A stretch of DNA of 64,000 bases from Lingula anatina (taxonomy: Eukaryota; Brachiopoda; Lingulata; Lingulida; Lingulidae), in contig NW_019775391.1 of NCBI RefSeq assembly GCF_001039355.2, positions 16,043-80,042 on the forward strand, given 5' to 3'. Position numbers and translations under genes: made by a program. The notes under the pieces are model-generated. The model made no database searches. It saw only the letters and a program-made list of their open reading frames with translations, and was not told the DNA's origin. Of this stretch, positions 24,686 through 38,500 are shown piece by piece (position 1 is the stretch's first letter; each line of letters starts with the position of its first letter).

Positions 24686-27600
24686 CAAATTGGGGCATAA
24701 GTCATACCTTTCGGAAATCAAAATGCCCCCTTAACCTTCCCCCTCTCAGAGTCAAAATGACCACCACCCTACCCACCCACCCCTTAAAAAAAGAAAAGAA
24801 AAAATAAAGAAATACTGCAGCAGATCTTATTGACAACAGAATTCTAAATGATGGTGATAACTTCCCTACCCTAATGCCCTATCCTAATCTTCCTTAAATC
24901 CATCATACCAACTGTAAAAGCACTCAGTCATGCAGTCTTCAATTATAACTCAAACAAGTAATGACTTGAAATCACATATTTGTAATCAACAGAATTAAGT
25001 TCAATTAAGCCCAAGGTTTAAATAGATTGACTGATTTCATGCTGCGCTAGGTGGTCATTGAAGAAATATGAGTTCATTTAGTCTGCCATCTTTGATTTAT
25101 TTTTACCTGTCCATAATGATGAAGATTGATTGTGATCAATGATCTCCAGGTATACCAAATCTTTTTATTACCTGCCTGAGGTAACGCATTATTTTGTATT
25201 TTGACATAATAAAAGAATGTGTCTTATCGGTGATGCATAGAAATTATCTTAAATTTTGTTTTAAGATTTACCTTTCTATTCTGCTGCCAAAGATACATAA
25301 ACCACAATAATAAACAAAAGGGCACCGACCAGATAATTTGGTCAGAAGCCATATGACAAAGTAAATGTTTTGTCAGCTGATAAACTTTTGAGTAAATGTT
25401 AGCTTCTAGACATTTAAATCCCATTTTTATTAAACACAGAGCCTGGATTCAGAGTAAAGCTTCAAATTTGATATCCTTCTAGGGCATCCTATTTAATAAA
25501 GTCACCTCTTCTAGGGCATCTTATTTACCAGAGTCACCTGCACTGGTATTCTCTTCAGGTCTTCTTTGTCAGAAGAAGAGCTGCTTCACTGACCCAAAAT
25601 ATACAAATGTTGTGCTGTGAATTACAAGGTTCAAATTTACGCCAATTACATGTGCATGCTGTAGCTAACTAAGACAGTGACCCCACATTATTTTCAAATA
25701 TGCTGCAAACATGGTTAAGTATTCCAAAAAGAGGATAAAATAATTTGCAATTAAAAGTGTTTTTCCTCTCATGTGCAGATCAAGAGGTTTCTAGGAAATC
25801 AATTTCCTGTAATTCTCTTCCCAGGAAAATCTTGGTGCATGAGTAGTGTAATGCATCTCCCCTGAAAGTTAATCAATGTGTCGAGTAATTAAGTGATACA
25901 TGCTGGTACCTGGATGGTTAAATCTGAATTCAGCTTCTAGTGATTGATCAGAAGTTAGTGACTGGTTGCTTTTTTTATCGTGGTTCAAGTTGCAAACTCT
26001 TTCCAGGAGATTAGAGAGAAAGTTCAAATGACAAATTAGCCCCTTAATAAAAATCTGTATCATTTCACAAAAAAAAGTAAAAAACCTGAAATTTACAGTA
26101 ATTGGTTCATACAAATTTATATGTTATTTATGAGGGTAAAATAGTAAAAAATTTTTTAAAAAAACTGGAAGTAAGATGTCTGGACCCTACTTGAATAATG
26201 CATAATCCTCAGACACAACCTATGATTATCAAAACTCTTGTTTTGTAATCCTCAGAATTCCTTATCCTCAGAACTTGTAGTCCTCCCATTGTAACACTTC
26301 TATATTATCCTACAGTTCCTCCCATTGTAACACTTCTGTATTATCCTACAGTTCCTCCCATTGTAACACTTCTATATTATCCTACAGTTCCTCCCATTGT
26401 AACACTTCTGTATTATCCTACAGTTCCTCCCATTGTAACACTTCTGTATTATCCTACAGTTCCTCCCATTGTAACACTTCTATATTATCCTACAGTTGCA
26501 GAGTACACAAGACGTCCTTCAGAGCCGCCTGGAGACCACAGAAGCCAGACTACGCATGGCGGAGGAAGACGCCAGCATGGACCTGGAGACAGCTCTTATT
26601 AAGCTGGAGGAAGAGCAGCAGAGGTGCGTGTGTGTGTGCGCGTGTTAGCTTGACTGTGTACGAGAGCGTGCATGCACATGTTGATGCAGATGAGTCTGTG
26701 GATGCCTGTATATGCAGTGTGTATAATTTTATATGGAATGTCTAAAAAATTTTTCTGTCATTCAATTTTGCTCTTGTTAAACACAGGTCAAACACATTAG
26801 ATTTGAATTTCCTTCCATTTTCTCTTTTGAAAATAGATACAAGAGATCAATGAAGTTCATTGCTTATTAGAATTGGAAAATAGAGTCGTTAGTAGTGTCA
26901 CTGGTAATGTGTAGCAGGTAGAACCCTGGAAAGCGGAATACATAGTTAAATATATGGCTAATGATGCCATTATTTTAGACAGGGCACATGATTTAATGAC
27001 TTACAACTTTAGGATCTTAATGGCTAAACTTTTTCATTTTTGGATACAAGATATTAAAGTACTATAAGATATCTACTGCAGATGCAGTCTTTTTCAGCAC
27101 AATTCCACTAAGCCTGTTTCTCCTTCAGACTCCAAATTAATGTGTTGGTTTATTTATTTTCAATGCACAGGAGCTCCAGCCTTGCTCATGTGAACTCCAT
27201 GCTCCGTGAGCAGCTTGACCAGGCCACATCAGCCAATCAGCAGCTGACTCAGGACATCCATCGCTTGACCACTGACTGGCAGCGTGCCAGAGAGGAGTTG
27301 GAGCAGAAGGAGTCAGAGTGGAGAGATGAGGAGCAGTCGTTCAACGAGTACTTCAGTGCTGAGCACAGCCGTCTGCTGTCTCTCTGGAGGGCTGTTGTCG
27401 CTTTCAGACGTCAGTTTGGAGAGATGAAGTCAGCCACAGAGCGCGATCTGTCTCACATTCGTGCTGACTTGACGCGCACTTCCCGTAGCATGCATTCTGC
27501 CTGTCTCAACCTCAGTGCCAACTTGAGGAGCATGGACACTCAGTCTCAGGTAGTTTTTCACCATTTATTTGTGTAAATTTCCAATGTTTGAACCTGTAAT

Positions 27601-29533
27601 TGACCAATCCAGTTGCTAATGATATGTCAAATGATAGGTCTACACATTTCCAATGTTTTAAACTGTAAATGGCTAGTTCTGTTGTTAATGATCCATTAAA
27701 TGATAGGTCTGCACATTTTGAACACTGGTAAATATTGTCTACCTGGTGTACTATAGAACATATTAACACAATAAAGAACAAGTCTACCCCCCCCCCCCCT
27801 TTTATTTAATAATTTATCTTTGCTAAAGTAAAGCCAACTTGGGAATGCTCTCTACATGAATTAATATATGAATGTCATGCACATGAACTGAAGCAATGCT
27901 CTGTATTTGTTGCAGGTATCTGCTGACAGGGATCGTAGTGACCGTAACGCCCTAGAGAACCAACTACGCGACAAGGTCCGCGAGGTGATGGAACTGCAGA
28001 CCAAGTTTGACATTCACACCTCTGAGCTCAACTCCAAGTAAGTTCTCCACTTCTTAACCTGTTTTACTCATCTTTCATTTGGTTTACTGTGATATGTGCT
28101 CAGTGATATTTCCCCACTAGCTGTAAACATACACATTTAGTTTAAGAGATTGAAAAGAAAAGTGAGCATCAATTTTTCATTATGTGCAAATCCTTTTGTG
28201 AAAAATTGAAATAGATTTGAAGTCTAAAAGTGGGTCTAATTGTTAAATATGATGTACTTATTTCTTTGTAATTATGAGTTTTAATTTGCAGCATGAAAGA
28301 ATCAAATTAATTTCAAGTATGTTAGTGTTGATCAATTTTAATATCTTATTTTTACATCTGAGTTAATCCAGACATTTGTTCACCCCAGGGTCAATGAACT
28401 TACCATGATGAATGAGAAACTGAAGATCCAGCTGATTGAGAAAGACAAGTCCATCAGCACACTTCAGGCTAACATGGACCGTGTGGATGCAGGGCGCATG
28501 GAGGCAGCACGTGAACGCGAGTCTATGGAGGTGGAGGCCTCACAGACCATGCGTGAGGAGACAGAAGCACTGCATGCAGCTCTGCGCGACATTGCACAGG
28601 CTGTGATAAGCGATGCTGACCAGTCCAAGCTGGAGGATGAAGGTGCAAGCACTGCTGAGCTGGCGAGGTCAATGTCCCCATCACGCTCACCTCGCATGCG
28701 CACTCGCACACGCTCTGCCTCTCCCAGTCGCTCACCTGCCTTCGCGGACTCCACATTCTCTGCTGTGCAGGCAGCGCTGAACAAACGTCAGTTGCAGGTG
28801 CAGGAAATGCGTGCCAAGTTTAACGCATCAAAGGACCAGAATGCAGCACTTCGCAAGCAGCTTGATGATACAGAGAATGAGCGCAGGCGCATTGAGAGAC
28901 AGATGATGGAGTACAGAGAAGAGCTGGATAATGCGTAAGTGTTCTTATTGATTGTGACGTGTAATGTCAAGTTGTATTCTATTATTTTTACATGATTACA
29001 CTTGTTTCCAACTTAATCTGGGTTCAATATCAAATATAAATCAATATCATAATTAGAATTGAGCATGTCCACTTTTTCACAATAAAAAGTATGTAAACTG
29101 ACAATTTAACATGCTAAATTGAAAAGGTTCAATGTCATCAGCATTACTGTTACACTTTCTTAATTTTATTTTTTAGGCGCAGAGACAAAGAAGATTCATT
29201 CCGAGATCGTGACCGTTTCAAGAACCAGCTAGACCTGACTGGCAGCGAGAAGTCACAGCTTGAAAGAATGCGCCAGGCACTTAATGAACAAATTGAGGCC
29301 TTGAACACTGAAAATGAGAAACTCCAGGCAGCAAATTCTGAGATTCAGCGTCAGCGAGACAACATTGAGGACGAGAAAGATGATGTCATCAAGGATAAAG
29401 AACGTCAGATTAAGGAGAATGAGAGATGGTGAGTGTGTAATATTTTTATGGATGTTTTTTTTTTATTATTATTATTTCAATGAAATTACATGATAGAGCA
29501 GTATATTAACCATGTGCAGTTGTTATAATCGAG

Positions 29534-29584
<51 letters not shown>

Positions 29585-32500
29585 AATTACTTCTTTCTTT
29601 TGTTGCAGCACTTCATTTTTACTGGTTATTCAAACTGAAAACCATATTTTACCTCTCAGGGAAGCTTTTTTATATAAAAGTCACATGAACGAGTTTATGT
29701 AACAGAGTGTACACGTTAAAGATGGCACTGTATTAAATACTTAATGTCTAGTCACAGTGTGTGAAATAAAAGAAGAACAATTTGTAAACCAAAGAATCTT
29801 ATGAATCCCATATTTTATTCCACTAGCCACAAGGTAATAGAACAGCTGGAGATGAAACTGTCCAAACTCAGAGAGGACTTTGTGGAGACCAAAGAAACTC
29901 TGCACAAATCTCAACTAGACAAAGATGTACTGGAAAATGAGAAAGCTGAGATGGGTGAGTAACTGTCACACTTAACACAATCAGCACACTGTCACACCTA
30001 ACACAATCAACACACTGTCACACCTAAAATAAACTTGATCTGTTTTGTTCTTTTACAGACAATCAATATATTTTATCTTTTTTTTCTGTCTATGATGAGT
30101 TCCTCTGTATTGTAGGCGAGGCCTTGTCAAAGGCTGAGCTTCGTATGGCAGAGCTGGAGCTAGCTGTGAACAAACTGAAGACAGAGGAGGCAGGCCTCCG
30201 CGATGCTCTGCTGAAAATGCAGGCTCTGAATGAAGGCTTGGGACAGGATAAGATTGAGCTGAACAAGATCATTATGCAGGTATAGTGTGTGCTTGTGTGT
30301 GTATGTGTGTGAGAGAGAGATGCATGAAAAGAGTTTGGAAATGTGATAGCTGTCACATGAAAATAGTTCAGAATACCAAAAAGCATTCTATACAGCTCCA
30401 GTAAGAATATCAGTAGTCTTTTGAATCAATCTTCCTTTATCTTCAGTGTTTACCAAATTTCATATTATATAGAAGAAGTGTTCCAAATGGCTATCATATG
30501 GTTTCCATAATGAGAGTTAGCAACAGTGCCTCATAGATTTACCTTATATCTCTAACAATGTTGTCTTCCACAGCTTGAGGCAGAGAAGGCCTCCTTGTTT
30601 GGAGAGAAGCATGCTATCATTGCTGAGAAGTCTGGAATTCAGGAAGAACTGGTCCGGGTGGAACAGGAGAAAATGGATCTGGACACTGAGAAACTCGGTA
30701 AAATAAAAATTCATTTAATTTTAAGTTTATGTATTAAAAAGTAAATCGAAGGATAAGATTAAAGAAAACTCTCAAGTCAGTGGCTAAAAGGATTCAGATC
30801 CAGTGGTAATGTCAGATGTGAATAAGAACTTATGCTGTTAATTCCCTTCAGACCCTTGGCAAGCAGCATTCAGCAAATGTAATTATATATCATAGATCAT
30901 TATGTTTTGTAGTTTGTTTCTGTTGTCTGACCTGTTTTACTTCTGTTGTCTGCCCGTTTTATTTCTGTCGTCTTCCATTCAGGCCTAAACCAGACTGTGG
31001 AGATCCATGAGCAGACGGTAGAAAATCTTCAGGAGGAGATCACCATCTTGAATCGTGAGAAAGTGGAAATTACTGAGCAGCTTAACTCTGTGAGTGATTC
31101 TTATGTTACTCTGTAACTGTTCAAGTTTCTGGTGATTGTGCGTTTGTGGAAGGTGGTGATTGCATCTTGGGAGAACATCTTTTTTTTGCTCGGAAACTTT
31201 TTAGTCATAAGACATGACTTAATGTGGTATCATGCTACATAGATATCGAGTGAACAAAGGCAATAATTTACTAATGAAAGTGGTGTAATCATTTTATGTC
31301 TTTAAGACAAAGTTATTTCAGTCCTTTTACCCTTCTTGTCCCTTGCTGAAATTTGACTGTTGTTTCATTGTTAATTGTTCATGACTAAGTTGTTATAATG
31401 GTGAAAATGAAACCAGTAAAAACGCTTCTAACTCCAATGAATGATTTTCTGCCTCCAGGTGTCTCGTCAGAAGTCTGCTCTAGCTGAGGAACTTCTTCAG
31501 TCCAGGAAGGAGTGTGAGCGTCAGAGTGACACCGTTGTCCGCATCGCCAAGGAGAAGGAAGATCTGACCAAGGAAAAAGCCTCTCTCATCGTCCAGCTGA
31601 CCAGCTCTGAGCGTGAGAACCGACAGCAGAGTGAGATCATTGCTGGGTTTAAGGCAGACAAGGAAAGTCTGGAAAATGCACTCTATGAGGCGCAGCAGCT
31701 CAACGCTCAGTTGGAGACCCGTAAGGAACAACTGGAGGGAGAGAATCAGGAGCTGATCCTGCGTAAAGAGGCCCTGCAAGGTAAACACTCCAGCACACAA
31801 TATAAAATGTGATGATCTTACAGTTTTTTTATTCATTCCATAAAAATGAAATAAAACTGCATCCAATAATACTAGATTTTCAGAGAAATATTTCTTATAT
31901 ACCATTGTATGTTTTCCATCTTGCTATTTAGTATAGAATAACTTAAAAGAGTATTAGTAGTAATACCATTTGGTTGGCCAACATGTCAGATGTGGTAGCA
32001 GTTATGAAATAAAATATGTGTTAAACTTGTTCAATATTGTTTGCTTCTTTTACAGCTGAAATTGCACGTCTGCGCAAGGAGATGGAGCTTGAAATTGAGA
32101 AGCTTGAAAGACAGAAGGAGAGTATTACTGCCAAACTGGGGCAGACAGAGCGTGACCTCAATGTTTCTCTCACACAGGAAAAACAGGCTCATGAGGAAGA
32201 TATAGAGAGACTTACCAGGGAGAAGGTGAGTTGGTTTGTCTTAGTAGGAGCCACATCTATAGAATCAAAAGACCAAAATAAAATAATCATTTTGGAAATT
32301 TTCTGTTTTTCAGAGTTTTATAGATAAATTGTCATCAGTACCTCACTAAATTGGTGAAGTAAAAAAGAATTTTTTTCCCAGTTATAATTCCTGTCCAATA
32401 CCTTTGTTACTAAAACAGACATTCATTTGTTATGAAAATAATAAACAAATTGCCAAATGTGATTTTCTGATTTTGTCTTCAAATTTCTTATTTCAACTTC

Positions 32501-35500
32501 AGGAAACCCAGAGAATAGAATATGAAGCCAATCGTGAAGAAATCCTCCACCATAATGCTATGGAGAAGGAAGAAATGATTGCAAGAGCTGAGAATGAAAA
32601 AGAGCAGCTCCAGCAGGAATTGGCAGCCATCCAGAGAGAGCGTGATGACTCCATGTTGTTTGCAGAGAATGAGAAGCAGCAGGTGAGATGTCATTTACTC
32701 TATAGGGGGCAGTGCCATACAAGATAAGATGTTGGCTGGTGTTACAATGTTCATATGCATTGTGATTTCTCAGCTTGAATGAAAAAATTTAATTAGAAGT
32801 TTCACAAACTGGTTATGAATTGACTCACTTGTGTATATCTAGTAAAAGGCTTATAAAATATATCTGAATATTTATTGGCCAATTAACTCTCTATTTATTT
32901 ATAATTCTTCAATTGCCTATTTTTCCACAGGTAATATTTTGTATAATATCAAAATAACATTTGCTACAGGTCTTGTCTCTGATGGAACAAGAAAAGTCAA
33001 CTCTGGCAGAGAAGCTGAACAGCACCCAGAAGGACCTTCAGAGCCAGATTGTTGAGAATGAGCGCCTGAAGAGGGAGTCCATGTCCAGGCAGGAGTCTGA
33101 TAAGAACTCTATCAACGGCCTGCAGGCAGAACTCAAGAAGTTCAGATCTCAGTTTGAAGAGGCTACGTAAGTATAGGTGGTGGTGTGGAGCAACATAAGC
33201 TACATGAGTAGAAATAATATACTTTCAGGGGCACTGCATTTGTGCCAAGAAGGCGAGAAGAAAAACTATAATATTAGAAAACCAACAATATTTAAATAAA
33301 ACTAAAAAGGTTAGTTAAATAGGGGGAACTTTGGCAAGACAACTGTTGCATATCAGTGAAAATGAAATGTCTCAAAATGTCAATGAAAAAACTGAGATTG
33401 TTTACTTAATTGGGGGAAAAGGTGCAGGATTTTAAAGAATAATTTCCAGAGAAATTAAAGAATCTTAAGTTATAGGGGACTGATTTGTTATAGGCAAAAA
33501 AAAAAGGATTCAATGGAAAACAATGTGTGGAAAGAACATAATAAAGATCTGAGCAAAAAAAGTTGAAAAAGATAAAAAGGAAAACCATTTAAGCATAAAG
33601 TTATGGAAAAAGAAACCAGAGCTGTAAAGCCTTACACAAATTTTGCTATTTACAAAAAATTAAAGAACTTTTGTGACTTCTTATATGTGATATTGACAAA
33701 AAAAATCTATCATTTATTTAATAACGTACTTCTGAATTGTGTGTAATTATCATCTAGGAAGGTGTCAAAATTACCTGTCTCACCTGTTTAACACATAGCA
33801 TTAGAAGGTGTTAAATTACAGAGGAAAGAACATAGTTTATCGAACAACTAAAGTAACACCTGGTGCCTTATCAGGTACCAAATCGGTTATCCAACAAGCA
33901 GTCTGCATGTCAGTTTTACCTGTATACATGGTAGGTACAAGTGCATTTTGTATTTTAAAGAACTCTGAAGGTAAAGTCTCTCATCACTAAAGAGATTGCA
34001 GCCAGGGCTTGGAAGCTTAGGTTTAGTCTGTTCCTGTCGTGCGCACTTCATTTCTCTGAAAGATGAAAAAGGCCTATAGAGATTGTACATTTGTATTACT
34101 CAAAAAAATTCAGAGATTAATTATTTCACTAATTTTGTACATTCTAGAGTTGCTCAAGACAGAGAGCTGAAGGATCTCAACGGTCGTATGCAGGAGTTGC
34201 AACGCCAGAAAGAGCAAGCATTACGTGAGGTGGCTGAACTCAAAGTACAACTAAAGATGGTGGAAGAAACACGTGACACAATTAGACGTGACCTTATTGA
34301 AGCTAACCGTAAAATTCGGGAAGGTTTGTGACCTTTTTATTTTGAACAGAATTGTCAACGACTAGTTTCATGTAAAAGTTATCTGTGACTGGACTGATGT
34401 ATGTGCTGCAGTCAAACATTACAGTTTGAGAAATATGAATATTAGATATTTGTTTATCAAATAAATATTTGAATTCATGAAAATTATAGAGTTTCACAAA
34501 AGCTCATTCAAGAGGTAGATGTTATTCTTTGTGTCCATTTTTTATAGCTGATGAAACCAAAGAACTGATGCGTAAAGAAATTGGTGATCTCAAACGTAGT
34601 GTGAACGATGAGGTGCGTGAAAAAGAGGCAGTCCAGAAAGCCAATGAGGAGCTGCGTAACAAGATCAAGAGGGCTGAAGGTGAAAAGATAGAGCTGAGTC
34701 GTAATCTGCAGGAGGCCAAGCAGAGAATTGGAAGTAAGTGCTGGTGTGGAGATGATATATGTATAATTGAGGTGCAATTTAGATGAAAAATTGTATATAT
34801 TTCATTGACAATATTTATTTTATTATTGCAATCACAATCATTGCAGTAACCAAAGTTTTAGTAAGACTTGATGAACAAGATGTCAGATATTAAATATATG
34901 ATGATATAAATAAGTTATTTTGCTCTGAAGAGTTAAATAATTCTTTACATTGCTATATGTTAGTAAAACAAAGATCAAAGATGAGTTCAGTTCATTTCAA
35001 ATAAAAATCTATAAAAGTTTGGCGTAACTCTCAAGTTCACAACCCCAATTTAACACCATTTTTAGTTCTGGAGGAGCAGAAGACTGGAGTCCAAAAGGAG
35101 GCCTCGGACCTTCGTGCCAGTCTCCGTGAAGTAGAGAAGGCTCGTCTGGACGCACGTCGTGAGCTGCAGGAGCTTCGTCGTCAGGTGAAGATGTTGGACA
35201 GTGAGAGAAGTAAGCTAGGGAAGGAGGTGGGTGATCTCCAGAACCGTGTGGCCAGAGATGAGGAGAAAGAAGAGGAATCCAGGAGAGAGCAGTATGGACT
35301 GAAGCAGAAGGTACAATACTCATTTTTCATTGGCTAGACACACAGCCTATTAAAACAGAGATATTATATGCTGTACCTGAACACTGTACTGTATTGAAGT
35401 TTGGATTACTCTTTTTTTACAGTAGAAACTGAAAACAAAAGATTGAGAACCATATTGTAGTTGACGAGTTTATTGCTGGTCACAAGTAGTAGATATTTTT

Positions 35501-38500
35501 CACAGTGAAATGCCTTCCCTTAAATTTATCTTAATGTGATATATGATATAATGAAAAATTTGATTTTTTATTCCTTTTGTTGTATTTCTTTCCATAAACA
35601 GGTTGTTGAGACTGAAGCCAGCCGTGAGGCTCTTCGCAAAGAGCTTGCTAATCTTCAGCGTCGTTATGCTGAACTTGAGGACGAGTCCCGCGTTAAGGAG
35701 AAGGACTACCAGATGGCACTGGAGGACAGTCGTCGCAATGAACGCAAACTGGAAGAGATACGTCGCAACCTTGAGACAAACCTTGAGGCATGCAACAATG
35801 AGATTGGAGAGCTGAAGCTGGCATTGAGCGGAGCAGAGGGACGTGTCAACGCCCTTGAGGCTCAGCTTGCCCGTGTCGAGGGGGCCAAACGCGACGTTGA
35901 GTTCAAACTGAGCAGCATTCATTCCACACTGAGACGTACAATTGGTTTCCGCCAAGACATGCCCAGATCTCCAAGTCCAACCATGCGTGCACGTAGTCCG
36001 AGCCCACGACGCACACGTCCTACATCTCCAGCTAAAGGTAGGTTTTTGCTTTCAAAATCATAAAGTGATCAGCATGATTGCAACTTTTTATTATTTATAT
36101 ATACATAATATGGCTTATATTATGCTTCTTTACTCCTTGCAGCATAGTTTGACCACAGTATTTGTTTTATATTGTAACCTCACTGGAATATTCAGCTTGC
36201 TGCAGCAGTTTTATTTATTTAAAATTCTCAAAAAAATTATAAATCACTTAACCAGAGAGAGGGACATGGGGTTTACCATCTACATCTGTATGTCTTTGTA
36301 GCCAAAAGTGATGAAAGTTTAGATCAGACTGTCCCCGAAAAAGGTACACTGGAGTTGAATGCATTTTTAGAAAGTCTTTTTACGAGTTGAAAAAAAATAA
36401 TAGTGTATTTTTATTGAGTTGTTGCATTTTATGTTATTGTGTCTTTCTATTATAATTATTTTGAATGTGATTTATTTTTGGCATGTTTAATTTCTGATCA
36501 GAAATATTATTTATTTTGTTTATTTTTGTTGTTTTGTTTAGTATTTTAACTTTTACAATTGTAGTTGAACTGTTTATATAATTATGTGTCTGTTTTTATC
36601 ATGTGACAGTCTGTTAAGGATTTTTAACATGATTTTTGTCTTGTTTTGAAGTGACATAATATTCAGGCAGATGTGAATATAAAAGTAATATTGTTTTTGA
36701 TAAGATTTTCAGATAAAAAAGCAAGATTGTACAACCTAGTGAATGTATAAATTTAAATATGCTGTGATAAACCATACTACCAAACACAAATAATCTACAG
36801 TCAAATACGTCACATCTGTACACTTTCTTTCATCAGGCTTTGACAACACTTTCACAACCACAACTGATGGCCGAGGCAGTCCAATCGCTCGCACTGGCTC
36901 CCCAGACCGTGCTCGTAGCCCCACACGTCGTGAGCGTGATATGTCTCCATCCAGACTGGACCAATCTGTGTCCATCGCAGATATTGACCCTGAGGCTGTC
37001 CGTATTGCACTCCGAGACTTTGTTCAGCAGTTGGCTGGATCTGAGAGAGAAAGGGTGGGTGGTAGAAATGTTATTTTAAAAGATACAATTAAAATGCAGT
37101 AAAGTCAAAGAGTTCACTGGATAAGCAGATTATTAACTCTGTGTAGTGGAATTTTTAAACATGTGCTTTATGCATTGACTGAAAACTACATAAATTCTTC
37201 TTACAAGTATATGAAAATTTAAGAATGTTTTTTTTTTTTCTTTTTTTTTTCTTAATACATGTCAATCGTATTCTATTCTATTTAGGATGAATGCAGTAAA
37301 CAAGTAAGCAAATGAGGAATTGTTCTCATAATATTCATTTCCAAATGTTTATTTTCTAACAGTATATTTATTTTGTTTACAAGATTGATTTATTACTCAA
37401 AAATATCACAACACAGTTTATTATTGGAGTTCTTTGGTTGGAATTACATGTTCAGAAAATTCAAAATTGATATTTAATAAAATATTTATTTCATCATTTG
37501 AGATTTGCTATGAACTATAGATCAGAAAAATCATTACAACCAAAATTAATTTTACAACCATTTGTTTGTATATTTGGGAAGTATACAAAATTTGTCTGTC
37601 ATTTATGAAAAGATACTGTGACTAAAAGGTACTGATAATTTCTAGCCATACAAATTGAACATTAGATTTATCAGACATATGACAGAATTCAGGCACTTGT
37701 ACAAGTATTTTCAGAATCTTTTAAAAGTCCACTGGCTTTTAACTCTACATACTACTTTTGCCACTAGCCTCCATTGTTAATATGTGATATGTAACCATGT
37801 CTTTTCTTATTAATAATCTGTAATATAATAAATATTGAACATATATCATTACCTCCAGGATGACTGTCTGTCCCAAGTGCGCAGTCTGTCCATGCAGCTG
37901 AAGGAGATGGAAGAGGACCGTGACAGAACAGAGGCCAGGCTACAACAGCTGCAGAAATCTCTGGGAGAGGCTGAGGAAGGTAAGAGAGAGAGAGAGAGAG
38001 AGCACCTAGGGACAACTCCAGCTGGCTACCTGTTAGTTATTAAGCTAGCCATGTGAACATTTTTATTTTGAGATATTATTTGTAACAGTTTGGCAGAAAT
38101 TAATTGGATATCAAAATTTGATTTTTTTTTTTTTTTTGGTTTGGCTAAAGTGAACAGAATGCAGAATTTGGTAAAATGTGTGAAGCAAACTCAAAAGACT
38201 TGATTAGATATATTAAAGAGCTCATTATTCTTTATTTCATAGAAATCTGTTTATGTGTTTCTCTTTTAACAAAATAATTTATTTATCAATCTGACTTATG
38301 AAACTTTGTATGTTTTAGACAAGAGAGGCATTGACAGTCGTCTAGCTAGTGCACAGACAGCACTCATGCTGCAAGAGGAGACAATCCGTCGTAATGAGCG
38401 TGAGCGCAAGACCATGGCAGAGAAAATCAACACACTGGAGCGTGGTCTGGCAGCCATGGAGTCTGAGAAGAGACAGCTACAGGTACGACCCACACTGCTG

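Noticed and set aside
28464-28784. Antisense ORFs over rootletin exon 8
   Set aside because: Shadows of the coding strand in an Arg/Ser/Ala-rich exon; splice structure and homology support only the plus strand.
35500-35955. 151-residue minus-strand ORF with hydrophobic stretches
   Set aside because: Antisense of rootletin exon 21; the plus strand matches the known protein.
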